Counted from the first letter of the stretch, positions 10,040 through 21,569 are shown. The stretch is 64,000 nucleotides of DNA from an uncultured Bacteroidota bacterium (GCA_902598305.1 CACKBL010000001.1:180205-244204); one strand, 5' to 3'. Translations and numbers: made by a program. Notes: generated from the sequence alone by a model not told the origin.

Positions 10040-10420
10040 TTAAGATAAAGAATTTAAAATTTGAAAAGCTTTTAAACCATCATTCAAAGGGACAAAAAAA
10101 TAATCATTATCATAACCAGAAATAACATTACATGCAATATTATTTGATGCCAGAATAGATGTAATTTTTGACGAAATACCAACGTCAGTCAATTTTGTTT
10201 TTGATAATAGCTTTATACACCTAGATTTAAAAGTATAATCTATTTTTAACTTAATAGCTTTATTTATCTCAATAATCGATGTATTATAATTTGACTCTTT
10301 GAAGGAAAGCAGTGAATGTTCGTTAAAGTCTAGAGATTTTGTAAAAACATATATTTCGGGAAACAAATAAAATTGAAAAATCATACGATGATTTAAATTA
10401 CTTAATTGAAAATATAACAA
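10040..10420 (-). CDS. ACT-domain-like small protein
   Basis: C-terminus LTDVGISSKITSILASNNIACNVISGYDNDYFFVPLNDGLKAFQIL resembles an ACT_7-type domain. Confidence 0.5.
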   Translation of the reverse strand: MLYFQLSNLNHRMIFQFYLFPEIYVFTKSLDFNEHSLLSFKESNYNTSIIEINKAIKLKIDYTFKSRCIKLLSKTKLTDVGISSKITSILASNNIACNVISGYDNDYFFVPLNDGLKAFQILNSLS

Positions 10421-10459
10421 TATAATTTAATAATTTAAATTTGAAGTATATTAGAATAT

Positions 10460-12157
10460 ATGAGATTGTTATATAGAATCATTTTAATAATCTTTATTTC
10501 TGTCAGTAACTTATTCTCTCAGGAAAAATTTAGTCCTGTTGAAATTCCAATTCTTTTGTCAGGAACTTTTGGGGAATTTAGAAAAACACATTTTCACACA
10601 GGTATTGATATAAAGACACAAGGGAAAGAAGGGCTCAGAGTAAGAGCAATAGATGATGGGGACTTAATAAGAGTTAAAGTTTCTACATCCGGTTATGGAA
10701 AGGTAGTCTACATTAGACATTACGATGGTACAACATCAGTATATGCTCACCTTAAAAAATTTTCACCAAGAATTCAGCAGATTATAAAAAGACTGCAATA
10801 CGAGAAAAAAAGATTTAAAATTGAAAAGTTCTTTAAAAAAGGAGAGTTTAAAATAAAAAAATCAGAAATAATTGGCTTTTCTGGAAATACAGGTAGTTCA
10901 AGTGGTCCGCATTTACATTTTGAGTTAAGAGATACTGAAAAGGAAAAACCATTAAATCCCTTAAAATATGGATATTTTGTTGCAGACACTTTAGCTCCCA
11001 GGATTCATAACTTATACTTATACAAATTTTTAAAAGAACGAATTTCTAATAAAATTAAAATAGAATTAATAAAAAATAAAAACTTATATACCTGTAATGA
11101 TACAATAAAAATTAATGGGACGTTTGGATTTGGTTATAGTGGATACGATAGGCAAAATTCTAGCTATAATAAAAATGGAATTTATAAAAGGGAATTAACT
11201 ATTAATGGAAAAAGATTCTATTCATATAAGTTTGATGATTTGATTTTTCCAGATGGAAAAAAAATTGATTTATTAATCGATTATGAAGCGTACAATATTG
11301 ATAAAATAAGAATTAAAAAACTGTACCAAACTATAGATTCAAAATTTAGTTTTCTTGAAAATAATGACAATCGTGGACTCTTTAAAGTTATTAAAGATTC
11401 TCTGTATAATATAAAAATAATTTTTGAAGACATTAATAAAAATAAAAGTATTGTTAGTTTAGTTGTAAAAGGAGCTGAAAATGTGAAAAGCTATAATTTT
11501 CCAGAAAACAAGATTGAGGATGAATTATATCACACTGATATGGAATATGAAAGAAAATTCAAAGATTTAAATTTAGTTATACCCAAAAATGCGTTTTATG
11601 AACCCACAAACTTAAATTTTAAGTACAAATTAGACACTCTAATAATTGAAAAGTTTACAAAAGCTCCGAAAAAAGGTCTCAATTTAGAGTTTTTTTTACC
11701 TAAAAATTTAGATTCAGTCTATTTAAGGCAAACATGTATTGGAAAATTAAATATTAATAAAAGAGGTAAAAGAAATAAAATTCAATACGTTTTTGGAAAC
11801 CAAAAAGACAATTTAATTTATGCAAAATCCATATCAGGAGGAAAATATTTTTTAACTAAAGACACTATATCTCCATCAATAAAACCTATAAATTTTAGAA
11901 ATGAAAAGTGGGTCACTAACCTCTCAACTCTAAGAATAAGAGTAGATGATGAATTTTCAGGTATAAAAAAGTACAAAGCTAGTATAAATGGAAAGTGGAT
12001 TTTAATGGAACACGAACCAAAAAGAAAACTTTTATTTTTTGAATTTGATGATGTAAAATTTAGTAAAACTGAACTTAAGCTAAACCTACATGTAGAAGAC
12101 ATGGTTGGAAATGTTAAAGAATTTGAAGCAACTATTTACAGAAAAAAAATTAAATAA
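10460..12157 (+). CDS. M23 family metallopeptidase (LytM/peptidoglycan endopeptidase-like)
   Basis: HFHTGIDIKTQGKEG, GNTGSSSGPHLHFELRD motifs after a signal peptide. Confidence 0.9.
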   Translation: MRLLYRIILIIFISVSNLFSQEKFSPVEIPILLSGTFGEFRKTHFHTGIDIKTQGKEGLRVRAIDDGDLIRVKVSTSGYGKVVYIRHYDGTTSVYAHLKKFSPRIQQIIKRLQYEKKRFKIEKFFKKGEFKIKKSEIIGFSGNTGSSSGPHLHFELRDTEKEKPLNPLKYGYFVADTLAPRIHNLYLYKFLKERISNKIKIELIKNKNLYTCNDTIKINGTFGFGYSGYDRQNSSYNKNGIYKRELTINGKRFYSYKFDDLIFPDGKKIDLLIDYEAYNIDKIRIKKLYQTIDSKFSFLENNDNRGLFKVIKDSLYNIKIIFEDINKNKSIVSLVVKGAENVKSYNFPENKIEDELYHTDMEYERKFKDLNLVIPKNAFYEPTNLNFKYKLDTLIIEKFTKAPKKGLNLEFFLPKNLDSVYLRQTCIGKLNINKRGKRNKIQYVFGNQKDNLIYAKSISGGKYFLTKDTISPSIKPINFRNEKWVTNLSTLRIRVDDEFSGIKKYKASINGKWILMEHEPKRKLLFFEFDDVKFSKTELKLNLHVEDMVGNVKEFEATIYRKKIK

Positions 12158-13304
12158 ATTCTCTAATTGTTTTAATTAGAAAGTCAATTTCGTCTTTGCT
12201 GTTAAACGAAGAAAAGGAAAACCGAAGAGAAGGTCTATTTTTTAGTTCATTTGGTACCACTAGGTCTAATACATGCGATCCTTTGGTACTTCCAGATTGA
12301 CATGCACTTCCCTTTGAACAAGCAATTCCCTTTAAATCTAATTGAAAATCTAAAAGATCTTTTTTTTCAGAACTTATAGGTAAGTTTACATTAATAAGAT
12401 TATATGCACTTTTTTCATCTTTGTCACAATTTCCATTAAAATGTGATTCTGGAATGAATTCATTTATTTTTGAGATTGCATAATTTTTTAAATTTCTTAT
12501 ATATTTACTTTCTTCTTCTAAATTTTCATATGCCAATTCAAGTGCCTTGGACATACCGACTATATTGTGCACAGATTCTGTTCCAGCTCGAAGACCTCTT
12601 TCTTGCGAGCCACCAAGAATAAAAGGATTTAAACCAGAATTTTTTCTCACAAATGAGAAACCAATACCTTTTGGGCCATGAAATTTATGGGCTGCAGCTG
12701 ACAAAAAATCAACCTTTAATTTAGTCAAATCAACTTCATAATGACCTATACTTTGAACTGCATCCGTGTGCAACAAGACTTCGCTAGATTGACATATTTT
12801 AGATATATATTCTAAATCAATCTTGTTACCAATTTCGTTATTAACATGCATTAGTGAAACTAATTTTTTGGAATTATCCAATGATAAAGCTTTCTCTAAA
12901 TCTTGGTATTTGAATTCTCCATTTTTGTCAACTGGAAGATAAACTATAGAAACATTCTTCTTTTCTAGATAGTCTAATGCGTGTAAGATTGCATGGTGTT
13001 CTATTTTAGTACTGATGATAGTTTTGATGTTTAAATCCTCTACTGCAGACCTTAACAACATATTATCAGATTCTGTTCCTCCAGATGTAAAAATAATCTC
13101 TTGTGGACTGACATTTAGTATAGATGAAATTATTTTTCTGGAATTTTCAATTAAATTTTTTGCTTTTCTTCCAAAAGAATGATTTGAAGAAGGGTTACCG
13201 TAAGTTTCTACCAATACCTCATTAATAGATTCTATAACCTCTTTTCTGAGGGGAGATGTAGCTGCATTGTCAAAATATATTGGCATATTACTATTTATTT
13301 TCAA
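12150..13304 (-). CDS. cysteine desulfurase (NifS/IscS-like)
   Basis: YFDNAATSPLR, FTSGGTESDN, SAAAHKFHGPKGIGF, GSACQSGS motifs. Confidence 0.92.
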   Translation of the reverse strand: MKINSNMPIYFDNAATSPLRKEVIESINEVLVETYGNPSSNHSFGRKAKNLIENSRKIISSILNVSPQEIIFTSGGTESDNMLLRSAVEDLNIKTIISTKIEHHAILHALDYLEKKNVSIVYLPVDKNGEFKYQDLEKALSLDNSKKLVSLMHVNNEIGNKIDLEYISKICQSSEVLLHTDAVQSIGHYEVDLTKLKVDFLSAAAHKFHGPKGIGFSFVRKNSGLNPFILGGSQERGLRAGTESVHNIVGMSKALELAYENLEEESKYIRNLKNYAISKINEFIPESHFNGNCDKDEKSAYNLINVNLPISSEKKDLLDFQLDLKGIACSKGSACQSGSTKGSHVLDLVVPNELKNRPSLRFSFSSFNSKDEIDFLIKTIREFI

Positions 13305-14535
13305 ATTTAACTAAAGTTGACTTTATAATTGTGATAGCTTTTGTAATTTGGTTTTTATTTATTACTAATGGAGGTGCAAACCTTATCACATTTTTATTTG
13401 TGGGTTTAGCTAGAATACCATTTTTCATCAAATCAATACAAATTTCCCAAGCTGAATTTTTCATGCCATTATCTTTTATAACCATACCATTTAATAATCC
13501 TTTGCCTCTAATTAATTTTACAATACTACTTTTTGAGATGTAATCATTTAAATTTTTTCTAAATATTTCACCTAATTCAAATGCATTTTCAGCTAGTTTT
13601 TCATTAATTATTACTTCTAAAGATTTTTTAGCTACTTTAGCAGAAAGTGGGTTTCCCCCAAAGGTTGAACCGTGCTCCCCAGGACGAATACATAACATTA
13701 CTTCATTATTAGCAAGAACGGCAGAAATTGGCATTATACCACCTGATAATGCTTTGCCTAGAACCAATATGTCTGGTTTTGCATCCTCATAATCGGTTGC
13801 TAATATTTTTCCTGTCCTCCCAAGACCGGTTTGTATCTCATCAGCAATGAATAAAACATTATACTTATTGCACAAAAACTTGACATTTGATAAGTATCCA
13901 TCAGATGGTACAACTACTCCTGCTTCACCTTGAATAGGTTCTAACATGAATGCAACACAATCTGGATTTTTTAATTTTGCCTCCAATAAATCTAAATTAT
14001 CATATGGAACAGTTTCAAAACCATGTAACAAAGGTCCAAAATTATTATATGCAACTGGATTTGTAGAACTAGAAATTGCGGCTATAGATCTGCCCCAAAA
14101 ATTATTTTTAGGAAAAATAATTTTAGCATTATTTTTTTTAACTCTTTTTTTTTCATATCCCCATTTTCTCGCAAGTTTTACCGCAGATTCTGCAGCTTCA
14201 ACGCCAGAATTCATTGGCAAAACTTTTTCGTATTTAAATAAAGTACAAATAAATTCTTCGAATTTTCCAAGAGTATCATTATAGAATGCTCTGGAGGTTA
14301 ATGTGAGTTTTGATGCCTGATTGAATAAGGCTTTCAATATTTCTGGGTGACAATGACCTTGATTTACAGATGAATATGCTGATAAAAAATCAAAATATTT
14401 TTTATCGTTCAAATCCCAAAGAAAGGGACCTAACCCTCTTTTTAAAACAACTGGAAGGGGATGGTAATTTTGAGCACCAAAAGTTTTTTCTAATTCAAAA
14501 TATTTGGCTTCAATTGGCGAATATAGATGATCCAA
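13291..14535 (-). CDS. rocD: ornithine--oxo-acid transaminase
   Basis: Class III aminotransferase with LFIADEIQTGLGRTGK, VLGKALSGG and GEHGSTFGGNPLSAKV motifs; YHPLPVVLKRGLG N-terminus. Confidence 0.92.
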   Translation of the reverse strand: MDHLYSPIEAKYFELEKTFGAQNYHPLPVVLKRGLGPFLWDLNDKKYFDFLSAYSSVNQGHCHPEILKALFNQASKLTLTSRAFYNDTLGKFEEFICTLFKYEKVLPMNSGVEAAESAVKLARKWGYEKKRVKKNNAKIIFPKNNFWGRSIAAISSSTNPVAYNNFGPLLHGFETVPYDNLDLLEAKLKNPDCVAFMLEPIQGEAGVVVPSDGYLSNVKFLCNKYNVLFIADEIQTGLGRTGKILATDYEDAKPDILVLGKALSGGIMPISAVLANNEVMLCIRPGEHGSTFGGNPLSAKVAKKSLEVIINEKLAENAFELGEIFRKNLNDYISKSSIVKLIRGKGLLNGMVIKDNGMKNSAWEICIDLMKNGILAKPTNKNVIRFAPPLVINKNQITKAITIIKSTLVKFENK

Positions 14536-14636
14536 ATCTGTGATTTAATGTGGTGATTTTCTAATTTACAAATATTTCATTTATAAAAAACTAACTTTAC
14601 AATTAAAGAAAAAGTCTAAAATTATATTTTATTTAT

Positions 14637-16049
14637 ATGACTAAGATAAGTTCAAATAAAATACTTGAAAAATGTGAGGTAATAGATATTGCTGATAAAG
14701 GGAAATCAGTTGCAAAATCTAAGTCAGGTGAAATAGTTTTTTTAGAAAATGCAGTTCCTGGAGATATTGTAGATGTTTTAATTAAAAGAAAAAGAAAGGG
14801 AAGCTTTATTGGAAAAATTTTAAAATTTAATTTAAAATCTCAAAAAAGAGTAAAACCTATTTGTGAGCATTTTGGGGTTTGTGGGGGTTGCAAATGGCAA
14901 AATATGAATTACAATTCACAACTTTTTTATAAGGAAAGAAGGGTTCATGAAAATTTATTTAGGATAGGAAAAATAAAACCTAAAAAAATATTACCAATTC
15001 TTGCAAGTAAAAAAATATATTATTACAGAAACAAAATGGAATATTCTTTTTCTAATACTCGGTGGCTTTCTGAATCAGAGATAAAATCCAAAAAAAAATT
15101 TAAGAGGGAAGCTTTAGGATTACACAAAAAGGGAAGATGGGATAAAATTGTGGATATAAAAAAATGTCACCTTCAAGAAGATATTTCAAATACCATTAGA
15201 AATAGAATTAAAAAATTTGCAATTGAAAACGAAATCGATTTTTTTGATCCATATGAAAATAAAGGATTGCTAAGAAATTTAACTATTAAAATTACCTCAA
15301 CTAAAAATATAATGGTTTTATTGCAGTTTGGATTTAAAAGTGATTTTATTTTCAAACTTTTAAATTTTTTAAAAAATAGTTTTGAAAACATTAATTCCAT
15401 ACTTTATGTAATTAATATGAAGCCAAATGACTCAATTTATGATCAAAAGGTAAATTTATTTTATGGTAAAGATTACATAACTGAGAAGATATGTGGATTA
15501 AGATTTAAAATTACTGCTAAAACTTTTTTTCAAACTAACTCAACACAAGCCGAAAATCTTTTTTATTTGGTAAAAAAGTTTTTAGAACCTAATAAAAATG
15601 ATATACTTTACGACCTATATTCTGGTATTGGGACTATAGGTCAAATTTTATCAAAGGATGTTAAGAAGGTTGTTGGAATAGATATAGTTGAAGATTCAAT
15701 CAATTTTGCAAATGAAAATTCCAAACTAAATAATCTTTCAAATACAAAATACTTTTCAGGAGATATGAAAGATATTTTTACAGAGGCATTTATTAAAGAA
15801 AATGGTAAACCATCTGTTACAATTGTAAATCCACCAAGAGAAGGAATTGATAAAAAAGTAATTGAAAAAATTATTGACACAAAACCAAAAAAAATTGTGT
15901 ACGTAAGTTGTAATAGTTCAACACTAGCCAGAGATTTGTTTATATTTCAAAAAACATATGAAATTTCAAAACTTCAAACAATAGATATGTTTCCCCACAC
16001 AAGTCATGTCGAAAATGTAGTGCTTTTAAAAAAATTGATTGATGTTTAA
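14637..16049 (+). CDS. rlmD: 23S rRNA (uracil-5-)-methyltransferase RlmD/RumA family
   Basis: TRAM-like N-terminus, FeS cysteines CEHFGVCGGCKWQ, DLYSGIGTIG and NPPREG, VYVSCNSSTLARD motifs. Confidence 0.92.
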   Translation: MTKISSNKILEKCEVIDIADKGKSVAKSKSGEIVFLENAVPGDIVDVLIKRKRKGSFIGKILKFNLKSQKRVKPICEHFGVCGGCKWQNMNYNSQLFYKERRVHENLFRIGKIKPKKILPILASKKIYYYRNKMEYSFSNTRWLSESEIKSKKKFKREALGLHKKGRWDKIVDIKKCHLQEDISNTIRNRIKKFAIENEIDFFDPYENKGLLRNLTIKITSTKNIMVLLQFGFKSDFIFKLLNFLKNSFENINSILYVINMKPNDSIYDQKVNLFYGKDYITEKICGLRFKITAKTFFQTNSTQAENLFYLVKKFLEPNKNDILYDLYSGIGTIGQILSKDVKKVVGIDIVEDSINFANENSKLNNLSNTKYFSGDMKDIFTEAFIKENGKPSVTIVNPPREGIDKKVIEKIIDTKPKKIVYVSCNSSTLARDLFIFQKTYEISKLQTIDMFPHTSHVENVVLLKKLIDV

Positions 16050-16527
16050 AAAAATATTTTTTTGCTCTCTATTTATCATGTTTTTATTTAACTGTGAAAA
16101 AGATGATATATGTTTACAAGGAACTCCTGGAACACCAAGACTAATTATTAGATTTTTTGATTATAACGAAATAACGATACCTAAATCATTATCAAATGTT
16201 ACGATAAAAGCCCTAAGTAGAGATGAAGATTATACTGTTTTTTCAGGGGATTCTTTAGCGATTCCATTAAAATTAATTTCTAATTCCACTATCTACACCT
16301 TCACATATCTTAATGATTTGGGTGATCAAGAAAAGGTAGATACACTAAAATTTAACTACAAAAGGGAAGACTATTATATTAACAGAGCCTGCGGTTTTTT
16401 ATCTAATTTGATATTTACGACCCCAGCCGTTGAAATTATGAGTAAAGAAAGTCTATTCTTAGATTTTAACATTTTAAAGGATACTATAAAAAATGAAAAT
16501 CAAGCACATTTGGCTATTTATCACTAG
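16039..16527 (+). CDS. DUF6452-like lipoprotein
   Basis: Lipobox-type start (FLFNCEKDDICLQGTPGTPRLIIRFFD), position directly after rlmD as commonly seen in Flavobacteriia. Confidence 0.6.
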   Translation: MMFKKIFFCSLFIMFLFNCEKDDICLQGTPGTPRLIIRFFDYNEITIPKSLSNVTIKALSRDEDYTVFSGDSLAIPLKLISNSTIYTFTYLNDLGDQEKVDTLKFNYKREDYYINRACGFLSNLIFTTPAVEIMSKESLFLDFNILKDTIKNENQAHLAIYH

Positions 16528-17230
16528 CATGCTATATGGGGTTAATCTAATCTGCCAAGATAGTTTGACAATTGAAAAGAATAAAGATCTCAAAGTTTTT
16601 TCACTCAGATTAGGTATTGATCTTTTTAAACCAATTAAAACCAATTTAGAGGAAAATTTTCAGGGGCTTGAAATCGTTGGAGACTTAAAAATAAATAGAA
16701 GAATTTTCATAGCAGCAGAATTAGGAAGTGAGAAAAAGACTCAACAAACTGAACAATTAAATTTTACGACTAATGGTTCATATGTCAAATTAGGTGTTGA
16801 TTACAATTTTTTTAATAACTGGAAAGGAATGGATAATTCCCTTTTTGTTGGTATTCGTATATCAAATAGTATTCATTCACATAAAGTAAATGAATATATT
16901 TTATATGAAAATTATAGTGCTGCAGACTTTAAAAACTCATATTTTGAGAGATCAGTAATTAATGAAGGTAATTTAATTGGAGAAAGAAAACAGCTAAATT
17001 CAAATTGGATCGAAGTACTATTTGGAACTAAAGTAGAGGTATTAAATAATTTTTACATAGGGGCAAGCATAAGGCTTCATAGGTTATTAAACAATTCGCA
17101 ACCTGAAAACTTTGGGAATTTATATGCACCTGGGTTTAATAAAATAGTTGATGATAATAGATTTGGAGCCAGTTTTAATTATACTTTAAATTATAAATTC
17201 CCTTTTTCATTTAAAAAAAACAAAAATTAA
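16493..17230 (+). CDS. DUF6048-like outer-membrane/secreted protein
   Basis: Signal peptide and beta-strand-rich sequence; overlaps the preceding ORF; conserved neighbour order. Confidence 0.6.
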   Translation: MKIKHIWLFITSMLYGVNLICQDSLTIEKNKDLKVFSLRLGIDLFKPIKTNLEENFQGLEIVGDLKINRRIFIAAELGSEKKTQQTEQLNFTTNGSYVKLGVDYNFFNNWKGMDNSLFVGIRISNSIHSHKVNEYILYENYSAADFKNSYFERSVINEGNLIGERKQLNSNWIEVLFGTKVEVLNNFYIGASIRLHRLLNNSQPENFGNLYAPGFNKIVDDNRFGASFNYTLNYKFPFSFKKNKN

Positions 17231-18378
17231 TTTTTAATTTTTTTTGACCCTTTATAGATTTCATATTTAATAAATTTTGATTCCAACTTTCCATTGTATA
17301 TTTTAATTTTTTTTGATGGTTTTAATCCAATTCCTTTTAATGCCTCAAAATTTGATGAAATAATCCATGCATTAGTATTTTGATATTTTTGCTTAAGCGT
17401 ATCCCCAATCATACCATAAATTTTATTTAACTCTTTCCCAATTCTCACCCCATATGGAGGATTGATTACAACATGAAGATTTTCTTTACTGTTTTTTTTA
17501 GAATTAAAAAAATCAATATTTGAAACTGAGATTAAATCGGAGAAGTTAGAGTTTTTAATATTGTAGTTTAATTTCTTAAACGTATTATTAGATTTTTCAA
17601 AACCACGAATAGTTGGTTTAGTCTCTTTTATTTTTTTTGTTAAAGATTTAGAAATATTTATAAATAAGTCTTGATCCCAATCATTCCATTTTTTAAAAGC
17701 AAAGCTTTTTCTATTTAAATTTGGTGGAATATTTTTAGCAATCATACAAGCCTCAAATAAAAATGTTCCTCCTCCGCACATTGGGTCTAAAAAATCATCT
17801 TTTGTGTTCCAATTTGAAAGTAGAATTAAACCTGAAGCTAGGACCTCATTTAGTGGTGCCTCCGTAGTTTTTTTTCTGTATCCCCTTTGATTTAAATTTC
17901 TTCCAGAACTATTCAAAGAAAAAGTACAAAAATTTTTATCTATATGAACATCTATATATACGTCTGGATTAGACTTATCAACAGTAGGTCTAGACCCTTT
18001 TGACTTTCTAAATCTATCTACTATCCCATCTTTGACTCTTTGTGATACATACAAGGAATGTGTAAAAACTTTTCCAAAACATACACTATTTATATAAAAT
18101 GAAGAATCTTTGTTGAAATATTTCTCCCATTCAAAATTAAATGAGAATTTGTAAAGTGATTCATAGTTTGAAATTTTTCTCTTAGCAATAGGGAGCAATA
18201 TCTTTAATGCGGTGCGTAAACATAAATTTGCTTTGTACATCATTTCCTTATTACCTTTAAAGTGAACTATTCTATTTGATTTAATCACATCAATAGCATC
18301 AATTTTTTTTAGCTCCTCACATAATATATCTTCAAAACCATAAAAAGTTTTAGCCGACATTTGAAAAATTTCTTTCAT
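17227..18378 (-). CDS. THUMP-domain class I SAM-dependent RNA methyltransferase (RlmL/TrmN-like)
   Basis: FLDPMCGGGTFLFEA and VVINPPYGVRIG motifs; N-terminal THUMP-like region. Confidence 0.85.
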   Translation of the reverse strand: MKEIFQMSAKTFYGFEDILCEELKKIDAIDVIKSNRIVHFKGNKEMMYKANLCLRTALKILLPIAKRKISNYESLYKFSFNFEWEKYFNKDSSFYINSVCFGKVFTHSLYVSQRVKDGIVDRFRKSKGSRPTVDKSNPDVYIDVHIDKNFCTFSLNSSGRNLNQRGYRKKTTEAPLNEVLASGLILLSNWNTKDDFLDPMCGGGTFLFEACMIAKNIPPNLNRKSFAFKKWNDWDQDLFINISKSLTKKIKETKPTIRGFEKSNNTFKKLNYNIKNSNFSDLISVSNIDFFNSKKNSKENLHVVINPPYGVRIGKELNKIYGMIGDTLKQKYQNTNAWIISSNFEALKGIGLKPSKKIKIYNGKLESKFIKYEIYKGSKKIKN

Positions 18379-18394
18379 AATATTTAAATATTTC

Positions 18395-19066
18395 TCATCT
18401 TTTAGTTTTCCATATTGAATACAAAGAATCTAAATCATAATCAATTTTTGCATTTTGTTCAACTAAGTATTTTTCTGAAAAAGCCCGTTGTAGTATATCT
18501 TCAATAAGATAATCTTCTAAGATATCTGCGGGGTTGTATTTATCTTTTAATGATAGTTTAAACAAAGAGGCTGTTGTTTGATAAAAGAAAGCTTTAAGTC
18601 CAGTTCTTAGTTCTTTGATAAGTTCAAAGATTGTAATACCAGTTTGTCTATGAACTAATTTTATTAGAATTCTTCCTTGAGATCTCGATAGTTTTTTTAA
18701 TTCTTGCTCAAATTCTTCGTACAAAAATTTTTCAAGTCTTCGTAAATATTTCCTTTTTGATCTCTTTGACTTTAAATTATTTAATCTTTTATTCAAAATC
18801 ATCAACCTATCACTTGCCAATTTTGCATATGGGTAAACTTTTATTACCCTCCTCCTTAAAATCAAATAATTTTTTAGATCATCTATTGTTCTAAATTTTA
18901 GTGGTTGAAAAAGTACAACCTCTTTAAGAGGGATTCCAAATTGAGGTATGGTATCTTTAAAAATGGGAGTTTCTAAAGGATAGAATTTTTCCTGAGAATG
19001 AATTTTCAGAATACAAAATAAAAATGCTATCGTTTTGATCTTATTATTTATCAAATAAAAAAACAT
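18395..19066 (-). CDS. DUF4294 domain-containing protein
   Basis: RRRVIKVYPYAKLASDRL ... KLVHRQTG core; signal peptide. Confidence 0.65.
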   Translation of the reverse strand: MFFYLINNKIKTIAFLFCILKIHSQEKFYPLETPIFKDTIPQFGIPLKEVVLFQPLKFRTIDDLKNYLILRRRVIKVYPYAKLASDRLMILNKRLNNLKSKRSKRKYLRRLEKFLYEEFEQELKKLSRSQGRILIKLVHRQTGITIFELIKELRTGLKAFFYQTTASLFKLSLKDKYNPADILEDYLIEDILQRAFSEKYLVEQNAKIDYDLDSLYSIWKTKR

Positions 19067-19101
19067 ATTAATAAGGAATTATTTATAACAAATTTAAATT
19101 T

Positions 19102-19109
19102 TACATTTG
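19102..19109 (+). promoter_or_regulatory. candidate Bacteroidota -7 element (TACATTTG) upstream of the M42 peptidase
   Basis: Matches TAnnTTTG 17 nt before the ATG at 19127. Confidence 0.3.
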
Positions 19110-19126
19110 CAATAAAAATATTTTGT

Positions 19127-20209
19127 ATGGAAATTATTAAACCTTCTTCTCTAGAATTTTTAAAAAAATATTTAAATAATTCATCACCTACTGGCTATGA
19201 AATTAAGGGGCAAAAGATTTGGATCGAATATTTAAAAAATTATGTCGATAACTTCATAACAGACTCTTATGGAACAGCAGTTGGTGTTATAAACAAGGAA
19301 GCTCAATTTAAATTGGTCATAGAAGCCCATTCTGATGAAATTTCCTGGTACGTGAATTATATAACTGACAATGGGTTAATTTATGTAATTAGAAATGGTG
19401 GTAGCGATCACCAGATTGCACCCTCTAAAGATGTAGATATACATACAAAAAAAGGAATTGTTAAAGGAGTGTTTGGTTGGCCAGCAATACATACAAGAAA
19501 ACCTAGCAAAGAAGAATCCCCTAAAATAGATAATATATTTATTGATGTTGGAGCAAAAGACAAAAAGGAAGTTGAAAAACTTGGAATTCATGTAGGGTGC
19601 GTAATAACCTATCCTGACAAATTTAGAATACTTAATAAAAATAAATTTGTCTGTAGGGCGATAGATAATAGAGTTGGGGGCTTCATTATTGCAGAGGTTG
19701 CGAGATTAATACATGAAAATAAAATAAAATTACCTTTTGGACTTTACATAACAAATTCGGTTCAAGAAGAAGTTGGTCTTAGAGGTGCTGAAATGATTAC
19801 TCAGAATATCAAACCGGATTTGGCTATTGTTACAGATGTATGTCACGACACTACAACACCAATGATAAATAAAAAAGAAGAGGGCCATATTGAAATGGGT
19901 AAAGGTCCAGTAATCTCTTATGCTCCTGCTGTTCACAACATTTTGAGAGATGAAATAATCGACATATCAGAAAAACTTAAAATTCCTTTTCAACGTTTAG
20001 CTTCGTCAAGATACACAGGAACCGATACTGATGCTTTTGCCTATAGTAATGGTGGAGTTCCTTCAGCACTAATTTCCTTACCTCTCAGATATATGCATAC
20101 AACTGTAGAGATGGTTCAAAAAGAAGATGTTGAGGGTGTAATTAAAATGATTTATGAGACGGTAAAAATGATTGACCCAAATAAAAAGTACGATTACTTC
20201 AGCGACTAA
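19127..20209 (+). CDS. M42 family metallopeptidase (glutamyl aminopeptidase-like)
   Basis: [71 protein letters not shown]. Confidence 0.9.
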   Translation: MEIIKPSSLEFLKKYLNNSSPTGYEIKGQKIWIEYLKNYVDNFITDSYGTAVGVINKEAQFKLVIEAHSDEISWYVNYITDNGLIYVIRNGGSDHQIAPSKDVDIHTKKGIVKGVFGWPAIHTRKPSKEESPKIDNIFIDVGAKDKKEVEKLGIHVGCVITYPDKFRILNKNKFVCRAIDNRVGGFIIAEVARLIHENKIKLPFGLYITNSVQEEVGLRGAEMITQNIKPDLAIVTDVCHDTTTPMINKKEEGHIEMGKGPVISYAPAVHNILRDEIIDISEKLKIPFQRLASSRYTGTDTDAFAYSNGGVPSALISLPLRYMHTTVEMVQKEDVEGVIKMIYETVKMIDPNKKYDYFSD

Positions 20210-21233
20210 TCGATTTTTTTAATAGTTCTTTATTTATTTTTTTTACAATATAAGGTCCCTCATATATAAATCCTGTATACACTTGGACCAAGCTGGCACC
20301 AGATTTCAATTTTTCTATAACATCTCTGTGAGAAAAAACTCCCCCTACTCCAATAATAGGAAATGAACCATTACTTTTTTTATGTATAAACCTGATAACT
20401 TCATTACTTTTAGAAGCGAGCTGTTTACCACTTAAACCCCCTAATTCACTTGTAAGTTTAGATTCTGATTTTAAGTTCTCTCTGGTAACAGTTGTATTTG
20501 TAGCTATAACTCCATCTAGTTGTTCTTTCTGAATCACCGAAATGATGTCTAACAACTTGTTTTCGCTTAAATCAGGTGAAATTTTTAATAATATCGGTTT
20601 TCTTTTTTTTTTCTTATTTCTATGTAAGTTTAATTTTCTCACTAAAGTTGTTAGTGGCTTTTTGTCTTGCAAATCCCTTAAATTAGGAGTATTCGGAGAA
20701 CTAATATTAATTACAAAATAGTCTACACAGTCATACAGGTTATTAAAACAACTTAAATAATCATCGATTGCTTTTACATTGGGTGTATTTTTATTTTTGC
20801 CAATATTAGCACCAATAATAATTTTTCCTTTATTTTTTAATTTATTTTTTATGTAATTGACTCCTTTATTATTAAACCCCAATCTATTGATTAGAGATTG
20901 ATCTTTATTTAATCTGAAAATTCTTTTCTTTTTATTTCCAGGCTGTGGTTGAGGAGTTACAGTACCAATTTCAATAAAACCAAATCCAAAGCTTGATAGT
21001 TCACTAAAAAGTTCAGCATTTTTATCAAACCCGGCTGCAAGTCCAACAGGATTCGGAAATTTTATTCCAAAGACTTCTCTTTCTAGTAATTTTGAAGTTA
21101 TAGAAAAGTTCTTTTTGGTTAAATATTTAACACCCGGAATATTTATAAATATTTTAATTATGAAAAAAGATATGTGATGAATTAGTTCTGGATCAAAAAG
21201 AAAAAGAATTGGTCTTAAAAGCCTTTTATACAT
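20199..21233 (-). CDS. pyrD: dihydroorotate dehydrogenase (quinone)
   Basis: [50 protein letters not shown]. Confidence 0.94.
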   Translation of the reverse strand: MYKRLLRPILFLFDPELIHHISFFIIKIFINIPGVKYLTKKNFSITSKLLEREVFGIKFPNPVGLAAGFDKNAELFSELSSFGFGFIEIGTVTPQPQPGNKKKRIFRLNKDQSLINRLGFNNKGVNYIKNKLKNKGKIIIGANIGKNKNTPNVKAIDDYLSCFNNLYDCVDYFVINISSPNTPNLRDLQDKKPLTTLVRKLNLHRNKKKKRKPILLKISPDLSENKLLDIISVIQKEQLDGVIATNTTVTRENLKSESKLTSELGGLSGKQLASKSNEVIRFIHKKSNGSFPIIGVGGVFSHRDVIEKLKSGASLVQVYTGFIYEGPYIVKKINKELLKKSISR

Positions 21234-21244
21234 AATTTTAAATC

Positions 21245-21277
21245 AAAAAAACCAACTTTTAATCAAAGTCGGTTTTT
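21245..21277 (-). terminator. predicted intrinsic terminator downstream of yajC
   Basis: Minus-strand stem AAAACCGACTTT-GATT-AAAGTTGGTTTT (one G:U pair) followed by T-run. Confidence 0.6.
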
Positions 21278-21296
21278 AATTTTCTTAAATATTTCA

Positions 21297-21569
21297 TCAA
21301 TTATTTTTGGAAAATTTAGAGGATAACTCCAGTGATAAAGATGATTTTTCCATTTTGATTTTACCAGCAAGGGTTTCAATTACACATGACCCGTCCTTAT
21401 CATTAAGCTCCATTACTTTTCCATGCATGCCACTTTTAGTGATTACTCTATCTCCTCTTTTAAGAGAATTAATAAAGTTCTTTTCTTTTTTTTGACGCCT
21501 TTGTTGAGGTAGGATTATGAAAAAGACAAAAACCACCACCATCAATAAAAGAAAGGGTAATTGATCCAT
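21297..21569 (-). CDS. yajC: preprotein translocase subunit YajC
   Basis: FFIILPQQRRQKKEKNFINSLKRGDRVITKSGMHGKV. Confidence 0.92.
   Translation of the reverse strand: MDQLPFLLLMVVVFVFFIILPQQRRQKKEKNFINSLKRGDRVITKSGMHGKVMELNDKDGSCVIETLAGKIKMEKSSLSLELSSKFSKNN

Noticed and set aside
13280-13543. 87 aa plus-strand ORF across the cysteine desulfurase/rocD junction
   Set aside because: Antisense to two well-supported genes; hydrophobic low-complexity translation.
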